In this document: positions 19,601-24,253 of the stretch, one piece after another
Layout: every line of letters starts with the position of its first letter
Numbering within the stretch: position 1 is the first letter of the stretch
Source: Elusimicrobiota bacterium
GTDB taxonomy: Bacteria; Elusimicrobiota; Elusimicrobia; Elusimicrobiales; UBA9959
Assembly (NCBI GenBank): GCA_003482905.1
Contig: DMXM01000013.1
Location: forward strand, 10,263 to 52,283
DNA: 42,021 nt
Direction of reading: 5' to 3'
The notes under the pieces: model-generated
The model's database searches: none
What the model was told of the DNA's origin: nothing
The model's input: only the letters and a program-made list of their open reading frames with translations
Translations under genes and position numbers: made by a program

Positions 19601-19824
19601 CGGGTAAGACCGGCGATCTTAAGTTCGTCATCTATAACCTGGCTGGGGAAAAAGTGCGCACGCTGGAGGAAGGTCCGCGCCCCGGGGGCTACGTGCATTA
19701 CTCCGAGTGGGACGGCAAGAACGACACCAACCAGGACTGCGCGTCCGGCGTGTATTTCATGCTGGCCTACCTTGACGGCAAAAAAATAGGCGGCAAGGCG
19801 CACAAGATGGCGATAATAAAATAG
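10684..19824 (+). CDS. Giant exported multi-module protein with FlgD-like/type IX-style C-terminal domain
   Basis: A 3046-aa exported protein. A signal peptide (MSNIKRIILTLAAAACLWAG...) is followed by three successive modules starting near residues 39, 532 and 1013. Each has a ~100-aa FN3-like sandwich (WQVNDLLAGGTYYIQYTT, TWNYPQAVAPGTRIYVQY, YWTSPYDLAAGSTYYFQAST) followed by ~370 aa of SBBP-like propeller blades. Residues ~1505-2630 contain at least five carboxypeptidase-regulatory-like or CNA-B-like sandwiches (near 1720, 1833, 2083, 2446 and 2528, for example GAFAFANLPAGIYRLEVTK). A linker to ~2920 follows. The last ~115 residues match the FlgD Ig-like/type IX sorting-type domain (YNMPNPFN, IYNLAGEKVRTL, EWDGKND, ASGVYF, ending MAIIK). 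The ATG at 10684 has AGGAG at 10674-10678. It probably forms a surface adhesin or sensor. A PorV-like protein is encoded next. Confidence 0.85.
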   Translation: MSNIKRIILTLAAAACLWAGTTGRAGATNAATNVNAVSGPFPGTVHYTWQVNDLLAGGTYYIQYTTSPAGFVWSEANAQITIATSAASGSQQGYVVGGLNTGRSGAGVIESPTYTFKVWIKAGGVLSPASPEIAAVPNTPVFPSVSATPYGGGTLTLENGLRDYYGGRMAVDGQSNIYLIDTVNACQNCSSDIVLRKYSSAGARQWIRLLASPYQWGQDYGRAVAVNLAGTEIYITGSLYNGTDEDIVVAKYSASGELKWTYTRPGANGYDRGQAIAIDNSSGFVYAGGYFVQASTAASDAWLAKFAAAGGAPVWEKIYNSTRTTYTQDFISGLALDATGFVYTGGQSANSADYADMRLMKLDPDGGLVGERTYNGPGDGSDSANGIAVDPAGYVYLCGYEERNDLFQGRNLAVQKYTLALSTAWTRTYDNPYTTYSKNEEAYNCAVDKFGGVYAAGYEYRMDLSQQRNALFFKYTGDGQLVSTRAYATLSDDAFYDVALSTAGSVILAGQFGDSYGFYSFPQAGGSLFQLGSYSGQYTGSVQLTWNYPQAVAPGTRIYVQYSPDPAFNWSTATAQVAITTAAVPAGTGDGYLVRGLPASRDAWGNPTTPTYYFKVWLEGVSMGAPVYAQARTPLLTDTVLSYPQARLTYTDNWPMMGAFATAMDQAGNIYQAYNVMSGGNMEGGWALRKYDKAAGRYSWTRFYNSTSAASGGDYEINALAIDASGNFYVAGKERLGPAAADAYVAKINSGGLPAWARNYNGPDNSDENFYAVAVDTAGAVYAAGVEPRNTMTQYWALMKKYSASGAELWSSTITDNGGGNRFNALALYNGAVYAAGKIGVSPTDGNILLRKYDQAGGALLWAAPDQGGPMADEAYGVAVGGGYVYVAGKVEAESMDAWLGKYQDNGASGSLVISSTYNSAGANWDANYGVTYYGGDIYTAGYENRMDLMQGSNIRVTKTDPVTLAARWTKTFDGGSDETARNVMLDGSGIFSAASLMMKPGIYTFLPPSFAVGGRPGAYPGTAEIYWTSPYDLAAGSTYYFQASTYTAGLAWSQTDAQTIFYTTGPVPSGMYQSYNIGGLDSGRDGAGAITSPNYYIKGWAYDGAYHDLPGWATSYANTPSVQDSAVTYPDSKVWSINNSYSWRNKSARDAAGNLYMVSNSWTDGGNILVLRKYLPTMATAWTRFFAGRPNENIQGYAAAVDRAGNILVAGTRGSWESAAKNDILAVKYNAAGQLLWARNYDFEMNYDYGYGVAADDAGNIYWGGSAQPQAGGGTLAYIVKTNANGVQLATAAFYGDGSAWGNEIADLVYDSTNSLLYATGNINNSGSGADAFVTKLNGQLTALSTAVITGEGDNWDQGGGLAVDGLGAVYAVASVYNGMETGSDIVLKKLNAADLSLVWTQSYNDPANSYDTAGNVALDHMGGVYVTGAESRWDINQGENLFIRKFGSDGGIIWTKSFNGGASSYERGWDIHVDHAGYVYATGEFSGGFGVYRYRQLIFSNNNPMLSIYITSGTAGAYAGGVPVVIMPFDQSGGVNPELMVIGSASASGYFGARLPAGMQYFVGISTPGFKPTIKDQLMDPYGSFMVNLTGDTTKQYRLYSKRATEPGYTLNIFVSSGLVAGDYLMGEVFYSMNGDKAAYGVTRSTSFNATITLHNVPPADGGVYGFNISVPGKNKASMVYLTQAFPGVSNYTVDMTSAVAMVGYTVGGSTTPPSFQGVVRSTWGAPIEGARVELSRDAYYPAACGGTGCWQKWVSYENLTDVNGRAVFNNIPLSTGSYNLEIKKQGYSNYREDGNNNCSMTGPWGICVSTPGYTVTRDYMLTLATYTLTGVIRYNGVPLPNANIMVYGDSNWATGTDSYSNLNNPGIRTDAKVKTGADGSFTVTGLTDGNVRINAEFMGTWRDLNAGNDQTSASDNLRVTISSQGASGPGAAGSTPCLPGRVWVLDMTADGNCLAANNLQFNLAPTGANSMGTLYGSLTFVTTYTITEASPLEIPASSPVVVMAMQDCSGDCQSRQLGFTSFSGTLTSNSTAYAIALSSGVDYWVKIYSAEWGMLSSFNDGAKFTSTDTVRMNFTLTRAGALKGQLKFPDGTNFKPNYASGSGSPDYYAANVELRGKNVQFSDGSSVDQYGAFEYPNVPPGIYDVYIKPQGAAFRWPPVELDNVSVSVGKTTELKLTLADGLVVQPQIFGLPEISTPAWTYTVIGVPSGFAMNQRNITELFFEEPQYYFNYSTTTAVWDKKYMVPGQYDFYLTVGASYNPGGGDQYRPQSFYQFANFIGQDRGVTVKKSDTTPGTLAQPIPVSVLGSVGQGVMTGRITGGKIFTDQDFEKIFANFDSEIMPLIPAVMLYDTAGDLKGFGHAMPDETAIAAFEAGIKEKDKSLILTSLAANPLRYMVWGVPPGRYTAVFINPNYPPVAKEIQLPTDENYDFNFDAQSLVVSGISGVVKSSATGEAIANARVYLKHRTVEKFTVTDSSGAFAFANLPAGIYRLEVTKDGFVKTGQKTGLAGNDLAAFRFFMVPTESRISGKVYLGKFPSPSTSQGIKLVAYDETLNVESPTAYLPKIDAQTSEDGSYELTGIVMGHVYKVSAFMEGKLPATIEVTALNGDTVVDDIVLRDVPPQVTVKVRKSPDSASKVDVVITSPKALVTTPSCRYNTGEVYADTSAVSLALVPGANNSYLGQFTVSSNQRYYTVYVAAGDGDNRMEKTILYDQTNDAKTEQYIQDAAIAGGEIVMDQETEEYSGIELDAGAITTSSGTADFSNLVGGFFSALPSVRTVKTAKGNVTLASAIRDMMASEIYNMDLSNAQPNKPFTLTLKYDKERALNTTGLRIYQYDEASGSWKEIPGNYTVDPMTGVVSVDVSSLDLAYEGSGGATTPLGRKRFGMSAVRNGRYVPSAVSSSNQTGKFAVFTAKPDNNTPAFSAAFEVYNMPNPFNLKSKTVNVSADGGTALAAGAYPTSGTLIKYNLPAGKTGDLKFVIYNLAGEKVRTLEEGPRPGGYVHYSEWDGKNDTNQDCASGVYFMLAYLDGKKIGGKAHKMAIIK
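10798..15180 (+). repeat. Three tandem ~490-residue coding modules
   Basis: Within the giant protein the same FN3-like plus propeller unit begins at nt 10798, 12277 and 13720, a spacing of about 1.45-1.48 kb. Each start repeats the pattern G-x-x-(P/S)G-x-(V/A)-x-(L/I/Y)-x-W followed by TYY-like, then a (G/R)-L-x-(S/T)GR-D/S-like turn and a Y-(Y/T)-(F/I)-K-(V/G)-W strand. The repeats have diverged at the protein level and are not near-identical DNA repeats. Confidence 0.75.
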
Positions 19825-19864
19825 GCCGAAGGCGAAGCGCTGACGTTTTAACAAGAGGTAAATT

Positions 19865-20794
19865 ATGAAGAAAATACTGTTCTCAATTCTGGCGGTGGCC
19901 CTGCCGGCGGGGGCGTACGCCTCCGGGGCGGGGACGACGGCCGCGCCTTTCCTTAAGGCGGCTATGAGCCCGCGCGCCGTGGCTATGGCCGGGGCTTTCA
20001 GCGCCCTGGCGGACGATTCCGGCGCGGTTTTCGTGAACCCCGCGGGTCTGGCGCAGTTCAAGGAGCGGGAGGCCGCCGTGGACTTCAGCACCTACCTGCA
20101 GGACGCCAAAATGGGCAACCTCTCCTATGCCGGCCGCGCCGGGGGCGGCCGCTTAGGCCTCGGCGTCACCTTTATGACCGTGGGGGGGATAGAGAAGCGC
20201 GGGCTTAACGACGCCGTGGGGGCGGTGCCGGAGCTGGGTGATTTCAGCGCCAGCGACATGGCCGTGACGCTGGCCTATGCCAAGGTGGATATTATGCCGG
20301 ACGCCCTCCCCAAGCTGGACGGCGGGTTCTCGGTCAAGTTCATCAGGTCGGCGATAGACGACAAGACGGCTTTCGCCGCGGCCGTGGACGCCGGGGCCAT
20401 TTATCACGCGACGGGCAAGCTTAACCTCTCGCTCGCCCTGCAGAACCTTGGCACCGAGATGAAATTCGAGGAGGAGTCCGACCCGCTGCCGCTGAATCTG
20501 CGCGCCGGCGCCCTTTACAAGGTGTCTCCGGAGCTTAACGTGGCCGCCGAGGTCAATGAATACCTGCGGGACGAGAAGTTCTACCCGTCGGTGGGGGCGG
20601 AGTACTGGTTCCGCAAGGCTTTCGCGCTGCGCGCCGGTTATAAGTTCGGTTACGACACTTCCAACCTGGGTTCCGAAGTAGGTTTAAGCCTGGGTTTCGG
20701 CGTGAAAGTTTCAGGGCTCGGCGTGGATTACGCCTTTCTGCCTTTCGGGGACCTGGGCAGCATCCACCGCTTCGGGTTCTGGCTGCAGTTTTAA
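19865..20794 (+). CDS. PorV/PorQ-family outer-membrane protein
   Basis: A 309-aa outer-membrane barrel with signal peptide MKKILFSILAVALPAGAYASG. The conserved N-terminal region of the PorV/PorQ (UPF0164) family is clear: FLKAAMSPRAVAMAGAFSAL, then DDSGAVFVNPAGLA (about residues 57-70). The C-terminal half has the repeated barrel strands (LPLNLRAGALYKV, FALRAGYKFGY, GVDYAFLPFGDLGS), and the protein ends in LQF. In Bacteroidetes, PorV binds type IX-secreted proteins carrying a C-terminal sorting domain and delivers them to the surface. The gene lies 40 bases after a giant protein with such a domain, which supports the same cargo-carrier relation here. A strong ribosome site (AAGAGGTAA) precedes the ATG. 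It is the last gene before the terminator at 20806-20842. Confidence 0.87.
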   Translation: MKKILFSILAVALPAGAYASGAGTTAAPFLKAAMSPRAVAMAGAFSALADDSGAVFVNPAGLAQFKEREAAVDFSTYLQDAKMGNLSYAGRAGGGRLGLGVTFMTVGGIEKRGLNDAVGAVPELGDFSASDMAVTLAYAKVDIMPDALPKLDGGFSVKFIRSAIDDKTAFAAAVDAGAIYHATGKLNLSLALQNLGTEMKFEEESDPLPLNLRAGALYKVSPELNVAAEVNEYLRDEKFYPSVGAEYWFRKAFALRAGYKFGYDTSNLGSEVGLSLGFGVKVSGLGVDYAFLPFGDLGSIHRFGFWLQF

Positions 20795-20805
20795 AACACG
20801 AGCGA

Positions 20806-20842
20806 AAAAGGAAGAGCCGCGTTAAACGCGGCTCTTCCTTTT
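20806..20842. terminator. Strong bidirectional terminator
   Basis: A perfect 16-bp stem (AAAAGGAAGAGCCGCG / CGCGGCTCTTCCTTTT) with a five-base loop ttaaa and A/T ends. It closes the surface-protein operon and the opposing hypothetical gene at 20852. Confidence 0.93.
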
Positions 20843-20851
20843 GAGGCGGAT

Positions 20852-21484
20852 CTACCTGGTGAAATCCTGGTCTGGCCAGTCGCCGGGGGAGCCGTCCACC
20901 GAGGAAAGGCGCTGGTCCTCGCGGGAGGTCGCGCGCATCCGTTTGAAAGATTCCTTGATCTCCGTGAGGGAAACGTCGTATTTCTTGGTTCTCGCCAGCA
21001 CAACGAAGCCGAGCGCCGCGGTCGACGCCGATACCGCGGAGATGTATGTCCAGGAATAGGACTTCAGCTGGAAAAGCAGCACCGCGCACAGAAAGCACCA
21101 AAAAGAGACCGTCAGGCTGGCGCCCGTGAGAATGTATGAAATGACGATGTTATATTCTTCGGTCTTGGAAAGCGAAATAATTATGGCTATCAGCGCGATG
21201 TTTATCAGGGCCAGGTAGAGGGCGCGCGCCACCCAGCTCTTCCAGCGGTACCTGGAAAGGATGATGGTGCCGTAAAGAGGGTGGTTTATTATCTCGGCGT
21301 CTTCGTAAGTGGTCTCTGCTATCGACTGCTGTATCGCGGGGGTTTGCTCTTCCTCTTCTGGCGTGTAATCGAAAGACTGTTCCTTAAGGGGGGTGCCGGC
21401 CTGCGCGCGGGCCGCCGCCGGGCCATATGCCGCGCAGCAGGCCAGGGCCAGGAGGGCCGGCAATAACGCTTTAGTCGCCTTCAT
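20852..21484 (-). CDS. Hypothetical membrane protein with signal peptide
   Basis: A 210-aa protein of no recognised family. It has an N-terminal hydrophobic signal (MKATKALLPALLALACCAAYG...AAARAQA), an acidic segment including EEEEQ (about residues 40-45), and three hydrophobic segments. These are SWVARALYLALINIALIAIIIS, a long one from ISYILTGASL to CAVLLFQL, and SAVSASTAALGFVVLA. A charged C-terminal tail follows. I chose the ATG at 21484, which is preceded by GGGGGAAG and followed by the signal; the frame extends 13 residues further into the upstream gene without a ribosome site. It overlaps the preceding 98-aa gene by 14 bases, so the two are probably cotranscribed and may work together in the envelope. 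Confidence 0.65.
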   Translation of the reverse strand: MKATKALLPALLALACCAAYGPAAARAQAGTPLKEQSFDYTPEEEEQTPAIQQSIAETTYEDAEIINHPLYGTIILSRYRWKSWVARALYLALINIALIAIIISLSKTEEYNIVISYILTGASLTVSFWCFLCAVLLFQLKSYSWTYISAVSASTAALGFVVLARTKKYDVSLTEIKESFKRMRATSREDQRLSSVDGSPGDWPDQDFTR

Positions 21485-21767
21485 CTTCCCCCAGCTTCGG
21501 CATGGCTGGAATGGTCCTTTCATCCAGGCGGTAGTAACGAGTGGTCCCGACCCCGAGCTTCGCCGGGGCGTATTGCACGTCCTTGAGTCTTTTCCGGTCG
21601 GCTTCGGGAGTGAACGTCTTTTTAATTTTGATATCCTGTCGTACGTTTATCCGGTCCGAAAAGTGCCAATACGACGAGACGAAGCCGCCTATGACGCAGG
21701 TTATTATCACTCCGCTCAGCAGATACTGCTCGCGGTCCTTGCGCACCCAGAAACTTCTTGCGTTCAC
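21471..21767 (-). CDS. Small hypothetical single-pass membrane protein (GTG start)
   Basis: A 98-aa protein with a charged N-terminus, one clear membrane helix (YLLSGVIITCVIGGFVSSYW, about residues 15-34) and a basic, Lys/Arg-rich C-terminal domain. No family is recognised. The start codon is GTG, supported by AGGAG six bases upstream. It begins 16 bases after the hemW stop and overlaps the next gene, placing it in a hemW-led transcription unit. The N-in or N-out topology cannot be fixed from sequence alone; the positive N-terminal residues favour the N-terminus inside. Confidence 0.62.
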   Translation of the reverse strand: MNARSFWVRKDREQYLLSGVIITCVIGGFVSSYWHFSDRINVRQDIKIKKTFTPEADRKRLKDVQYAPAKLGVGTTRYYRLDERTIPAMPKLGEDEGD

Positions 21768-21783
21768 TTTGGGCTCCTAGACA

Positions 21784-22875
21784 CTAAACGAATTCGCGGA
21801 AAACGGCGTTGGAGACATAAAGACGGTCTTCATTTATTTTTACCAGCCCGCCCGTTATTTCAATAAGGCCCGCCGCCGAAAGGCGGCGCAGTCCGTCATT
21901 AAATTCTATAAATATATCGTCCGATAGTTCAATTCCGGAAGTTTTGCGCAGACCGAGCATTATTTTCTCCGCGTTTTTAGCCCTGCCGGCGAGTTTTTCC
22001 CGGTACTGGACCGGAACGGGTTCCCCCGCCGTCGCGGATTTCACATAAGCCGCGGTGGAGGCGGTATTTGCCCGGCGTTCGCCGGCCAGGTAGGAGGCCG
22101 CGGAGGGGCCCAGGCCCAGGTATTCGCCCTGGTCCCAGTAATTCAGGTTATGGACCGACTCGCGTCCGGGGCGGGCGAAATTGGAGATCTCGTAGCGGCG
22201 AAGGCCCGCCAGTTCCAGCGCGGCGGCTCCCGCTTCGTACATATCGGCCGCCGCTTCCGGCTCCTCTTTCGCTCCGGCCGCCGCGAAGGGCGTCCCTCCG
22301 TGCACTTCGAGCGCGTAGAACGAAACGTGTTCCGGCTTGAGCTTCAGCAGCCACTCCAGCGAGCCGGTAAAATCCTTCAGCGTCTGTCCCGGCAGGCCGC
22401 ACATCAGGTCGGCGTTCAGGTTGGTGAAACCGGCGGCGCGCAGCAGCCCCCAGGCCTTCAGAAAATCCCCCGACATGGCCACGCGGCCCAGCTTGCGCAG
22501 CAGGACGTCCTGGGAGGCCTGAAGCCCCAGGCTTATCCGGCTTACCCCCGCGGCTTTGAGCAGCGCGGCTTTGCCGGCGTCCAGGCTTTCCGGGTTGGCT
22601 TCAAATGTGGATTCCGCAAGTCCCGCCAGCGGACCGGTCAGCCCGTCGATGATATGTAAAAGCGTTTTCAACTGCTTTTCCGAAAGCAGGCTGGGCGTAC
22701 CGCCGCCTACGTAAAGGGTGGTGAACTTTCCCGCCAGATCTGCGTGGGCGGCGGCTTCCCGGGCCAATGCCTCCAGAAAAACGTCTATTTCCCGGGGCGT
22801 GCCTGGCGCGGAGGCGAAGTCGCAGTAGCCGCACTTGGCGCGGCAGAAGGGGATGTGAACGTAAAGCCCGGGCAT
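21784..22875 (-). CDS. hemW: HemW-like radical SAM protein
   Basis: A 363-aa radical SAM protein of the HemN/HemW family. The iron-sulfur motif CRAKCGYC (Cys11, Cys15, Cys18) lies after the HIPF start that is typical of the family. SAM-binding features such as YVGGGTPSLL follow, and a winged-helix-like HemN C-terminal domain is present. Despite the common annotation as oxygen-independent coproporphyrinogen oxidase, the CxxxCxxC start pattern and length fit HemW, a haem-chaperone-type protein. The frame is open to 22938 but that extension runs through a terminator. The ATG at 22875 begins the conserved core, has no ribosome site, and is six bases after a perfect TATAAT, so the mRNA is probably leaderless. 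Confidence 0.88.
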   Translation of the reverse strand: MPGLYVHIPFCRAKCGYCDFASAPGTPREIDVFLEALAREAAAHADLAGKFTTLYVGGGTPSLLSEKQLKTLLHIIDGLTGPLAGLAESTFEANPESLDAGKAALLKAAGVSRISLGLQASQDVLLRKLGRVAMSGDFLKAWGLLRAAGFTNLNADLMCGLPGQTLKDFTGSLEWLLKLKPEHVSFYALEVHGGTPFAAAGAKEEPEAAADMYEAGAAALELAGLRRYEISNFARPGRESVHNLNYWDQGEYLGLGPSAASYLAGERRANTASTAAYVKSATAGEPVPVQYREKLAGRAKNAEKIMLGLRKTSGIELSDDIFIEFNDGLRRLSAAGLIEITGGLVKINEDRLYVSNAVFREFV

Positions 22876-22881
22876 AGGAGT

Positions 22882-22887
22882 ATTATA
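22882..22887 (-). promoter_or_regulatory. -10 element of a likely leaderless hemW promoter
   Basis: Minus-strand TATAAT followed by ACTCCT and then the ATG at 22875. The spacing puts the transcription start at the A of the start codon. No convincing -35 is seen, and the slipin terminator occupies that position. Confidence 0.5.
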
Positions 22888-22900
22888 GCGGATAGGGGAC

Positions 22901-22936
22901 AAAAAAATGCGGGGGCCGGATCGCTCCGGCCCCCGC
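22901..22936 (-). terminator. Rho-independent terminator of the slipin gene
   Basis: A 12-bp stem (GCGGGGGCCGGA / TCCGGCCCCCGC, 22909-22936) with a tcgc loop. On the minus strand it is followed by a run of seven T (22907-22901). It separates the slipin gene from hemW. Confidence 0.92.
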
Positions 22937-22952
22937 AATGCGGTCTGTTACG

Positions 22953-23696
22953 TCAGTTCTGGTTCTTCTTCATGAACAGGTTTATCATGTCTATCGGTAT
23001 CGGGAAGATGGTAGTGGAATTCCTCTCGGTGGCTATCTCGGTGAGGGTCTGCAGGTAGCGCAGCTGAATGGCGGCCGGTTCCTTGCCTATGATGGCGGCC
23101 GCGTCGGCCAGCTTCTGCGAAGCCTGGAATTCGCCCTCGGCGTGGATGATCTTGGCGCGGCGCTCGCGTTCGGCCTCGGCCTGGCGGGCTATGGCGCGCT
23201 GCATTTCCTGCGGCAGGTCCACGTTCTTGACCTCTACGCTGGAGATCTTGATGCCCCAGGGCTCGGTGTGCAGGTCCAGTATCTCCTGGAGGTTCTTGTT
23301 GATCTTGTCGCGCTGGGCGAGCAGATCGTCGAGCTCCTGCTGGCCGAGCACGCTCCTGAGCGTGGTCTGCGCCAGCTGGGACGTCGCGTACATGAAGTTC
23401 TCGACGTTTAGGATGGCGGCCTGGGGATTTACCACGCGGAAGTAAACCACGGCGTTCACCTTCACCGAGATGTTGTCCCGGGTGATAATGTCCTGCGGCG
23501 GCACGTCCATCACCACCACGCGCGTGCTCATGCGGAACATCTGCTGTATGCCGGGGATAAGAAAGATCAGCCCCGGGCCTTTAACGCCGGTGAAACGGCC
23601 GAACGTCAGGGTCACGCCCCGTTCGTATTCGTTGAGGACCTTTATGCTGGCGAAAAGAATTACCACACCTATGATTATCAGCGGCATCATGCTCAT
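22953..23696 (-). CDS. Slipin (stomatin/prohibitin-like SPFH protein)
   Basis: A 247-aa membrane-anchored SPFH-domain protein that oligomerises in the inner membrane and is associated with lipid microdomains or membrane protease control. An N-terminal hydrophobic segment (PLIIIGVVILFASI) is followed by the stomatin core: EYERGVTLTFGRF, GPGLIFLIPGI, VPPQDIITRDNISVKVNAVVYF, then an Ala/Glu/Arg-rich helix (ARQAEAERERRAKIIHAEGE) and the C-terminal oligomerisation stretch TIFPIPIDMI. The ATG at 23696 has GGAGG nearby and starts just before the membrane helix; the longer frame to 23765 is unlikely. The usual NfeD partner gene is not adjacent. It has its own terminator and is transcribed divergently from nusB. 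Confidence 0.92.
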   Translation of the reverse strand: MSMMPLIIIGVVILFASIKVLNEYERGVTLTFGRFTGVKGPGLIFLIPGIQQMFRMSTRVVVMDVPPQDIITRDNISVKVNAVVYFRVVNPQAAILNVENFMYATSQLAQTTLRSVLGQQELDDLLAQRDKINKNLQEILDLHTEPWGIKISSVEVKNVDLPQEMQRAIARQAEAERERRAKIIHAEGEFQASQKLADAAAIIGKEPAAIQLRYLQTLTEIATERNSTTIFPIPIDMINLFMKKNQN

Positions 23697-23788
23697 TTTG
23701 AACCTCCGTCCCTTCCTGGAATTGGTTTCCGCCTTAAGTCTACTAAAGAATCCGGCGGAAAGCAAAAGCCCGCCGGAGAGGTTTTTTT

Positions 23789-24253
23789 ATGAGCCTTGAT
23801 AATTTGGTATCATATGTTAAAAGGTCTTTACAACATATGAGCAAAAGAAGATTAGCGAGGGAAAACTGCCTGCAGTCGCTTTACAGCTCCGACGTGGCGA
23901 AGCTAGAGCCCGCTTCCGTGCTGGCCAGTTTCCAGATGGAAGAATTCGCCGCGGAAGCGAAGGTCTTCGAGTTCTACAAAACCCTTTACTCCACTACCGT
24001 TTCCAACATAGCCAAGATAGACGACATCATAAAGAAAACCAGCCTTAACTGGGAGATGGACCGCATGCCGGCGATAGACCGCTCCATCCTGCGCATGGCC
24101 GTTTGCGAGATGATGATCCTCTCCGACGCCCCCGTGGCCGTCATCATAGACGAAGCCATAGAGCTGGCAAAGAAATACTCCACCGAAAAATCGGGCAAGT
24201 TCGTCAACGGCGTGCTGGACGGCATCGCCCGGCAGAATAACCTGGTCAAATGA
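23789..24253 (+). CDS. nusB: Transcription antitermination factor NusB
   Basis: A 154-aa all-helical protein that binds boxA RNA with NusE (S10) to promote antitermination of rRNA operons. The family pattern is visible as SKRRLARENCLQSLY, then TSLNWEMDRMPAIDRSILRMAVCEM and the C-terminal AIELAKKYSTEKSGKFVNGVLDGIA. The ATG at 23789 has a strong GGAGAGG seven bases upstream. It adds 16 residues before the usual NusB start, which would correspond to the internal ATG at 23837. That second ATG lacks a good ribosome site and lies in one arm of a palindrome. I keep 23789 but mark the start as uncertain. Its stop overlaps the ligA start (ATGA). Confidence 0.9.
   Translation: MSLDNLVSYVKRSLQHMSKRRLARENCLQSLYSSDVAKLEPASVLASFQMEEFAAEAKVFEFYKTLYSTTVSNIAKIDDIIKKTSLNWEMDRMPAIDRSILRMAVCEMMILSDAPVAVIIDEAIELAKKYSTEKSGKFVNGVLDGIARQNNLVK
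23811..23839. promoter_or_regulatory. Palindrome overlapping the nusB translation start region
   Basis: CATATGTT (23811-23818) and AACATATG (23832-23839) are perfect inverted repeats, with an inner AAAG...CTTT that extends the pairing around a small loop. The right arm contains the alternative nusB ATG (23837). It could be an RNA hairpin affecting start choice or a DNA operator; the sequence does not tell which. Confidence 0.45.

Noticed and set aside
10684..19824. Possible split into two or more separate genes
   Set aside because: The frame is continuous for 3046 codons with no stop or frameshift, has one signal peptide at the start and one sorting-like domain at the end, and shows no internal ribosome site that begins a new signal peptide.
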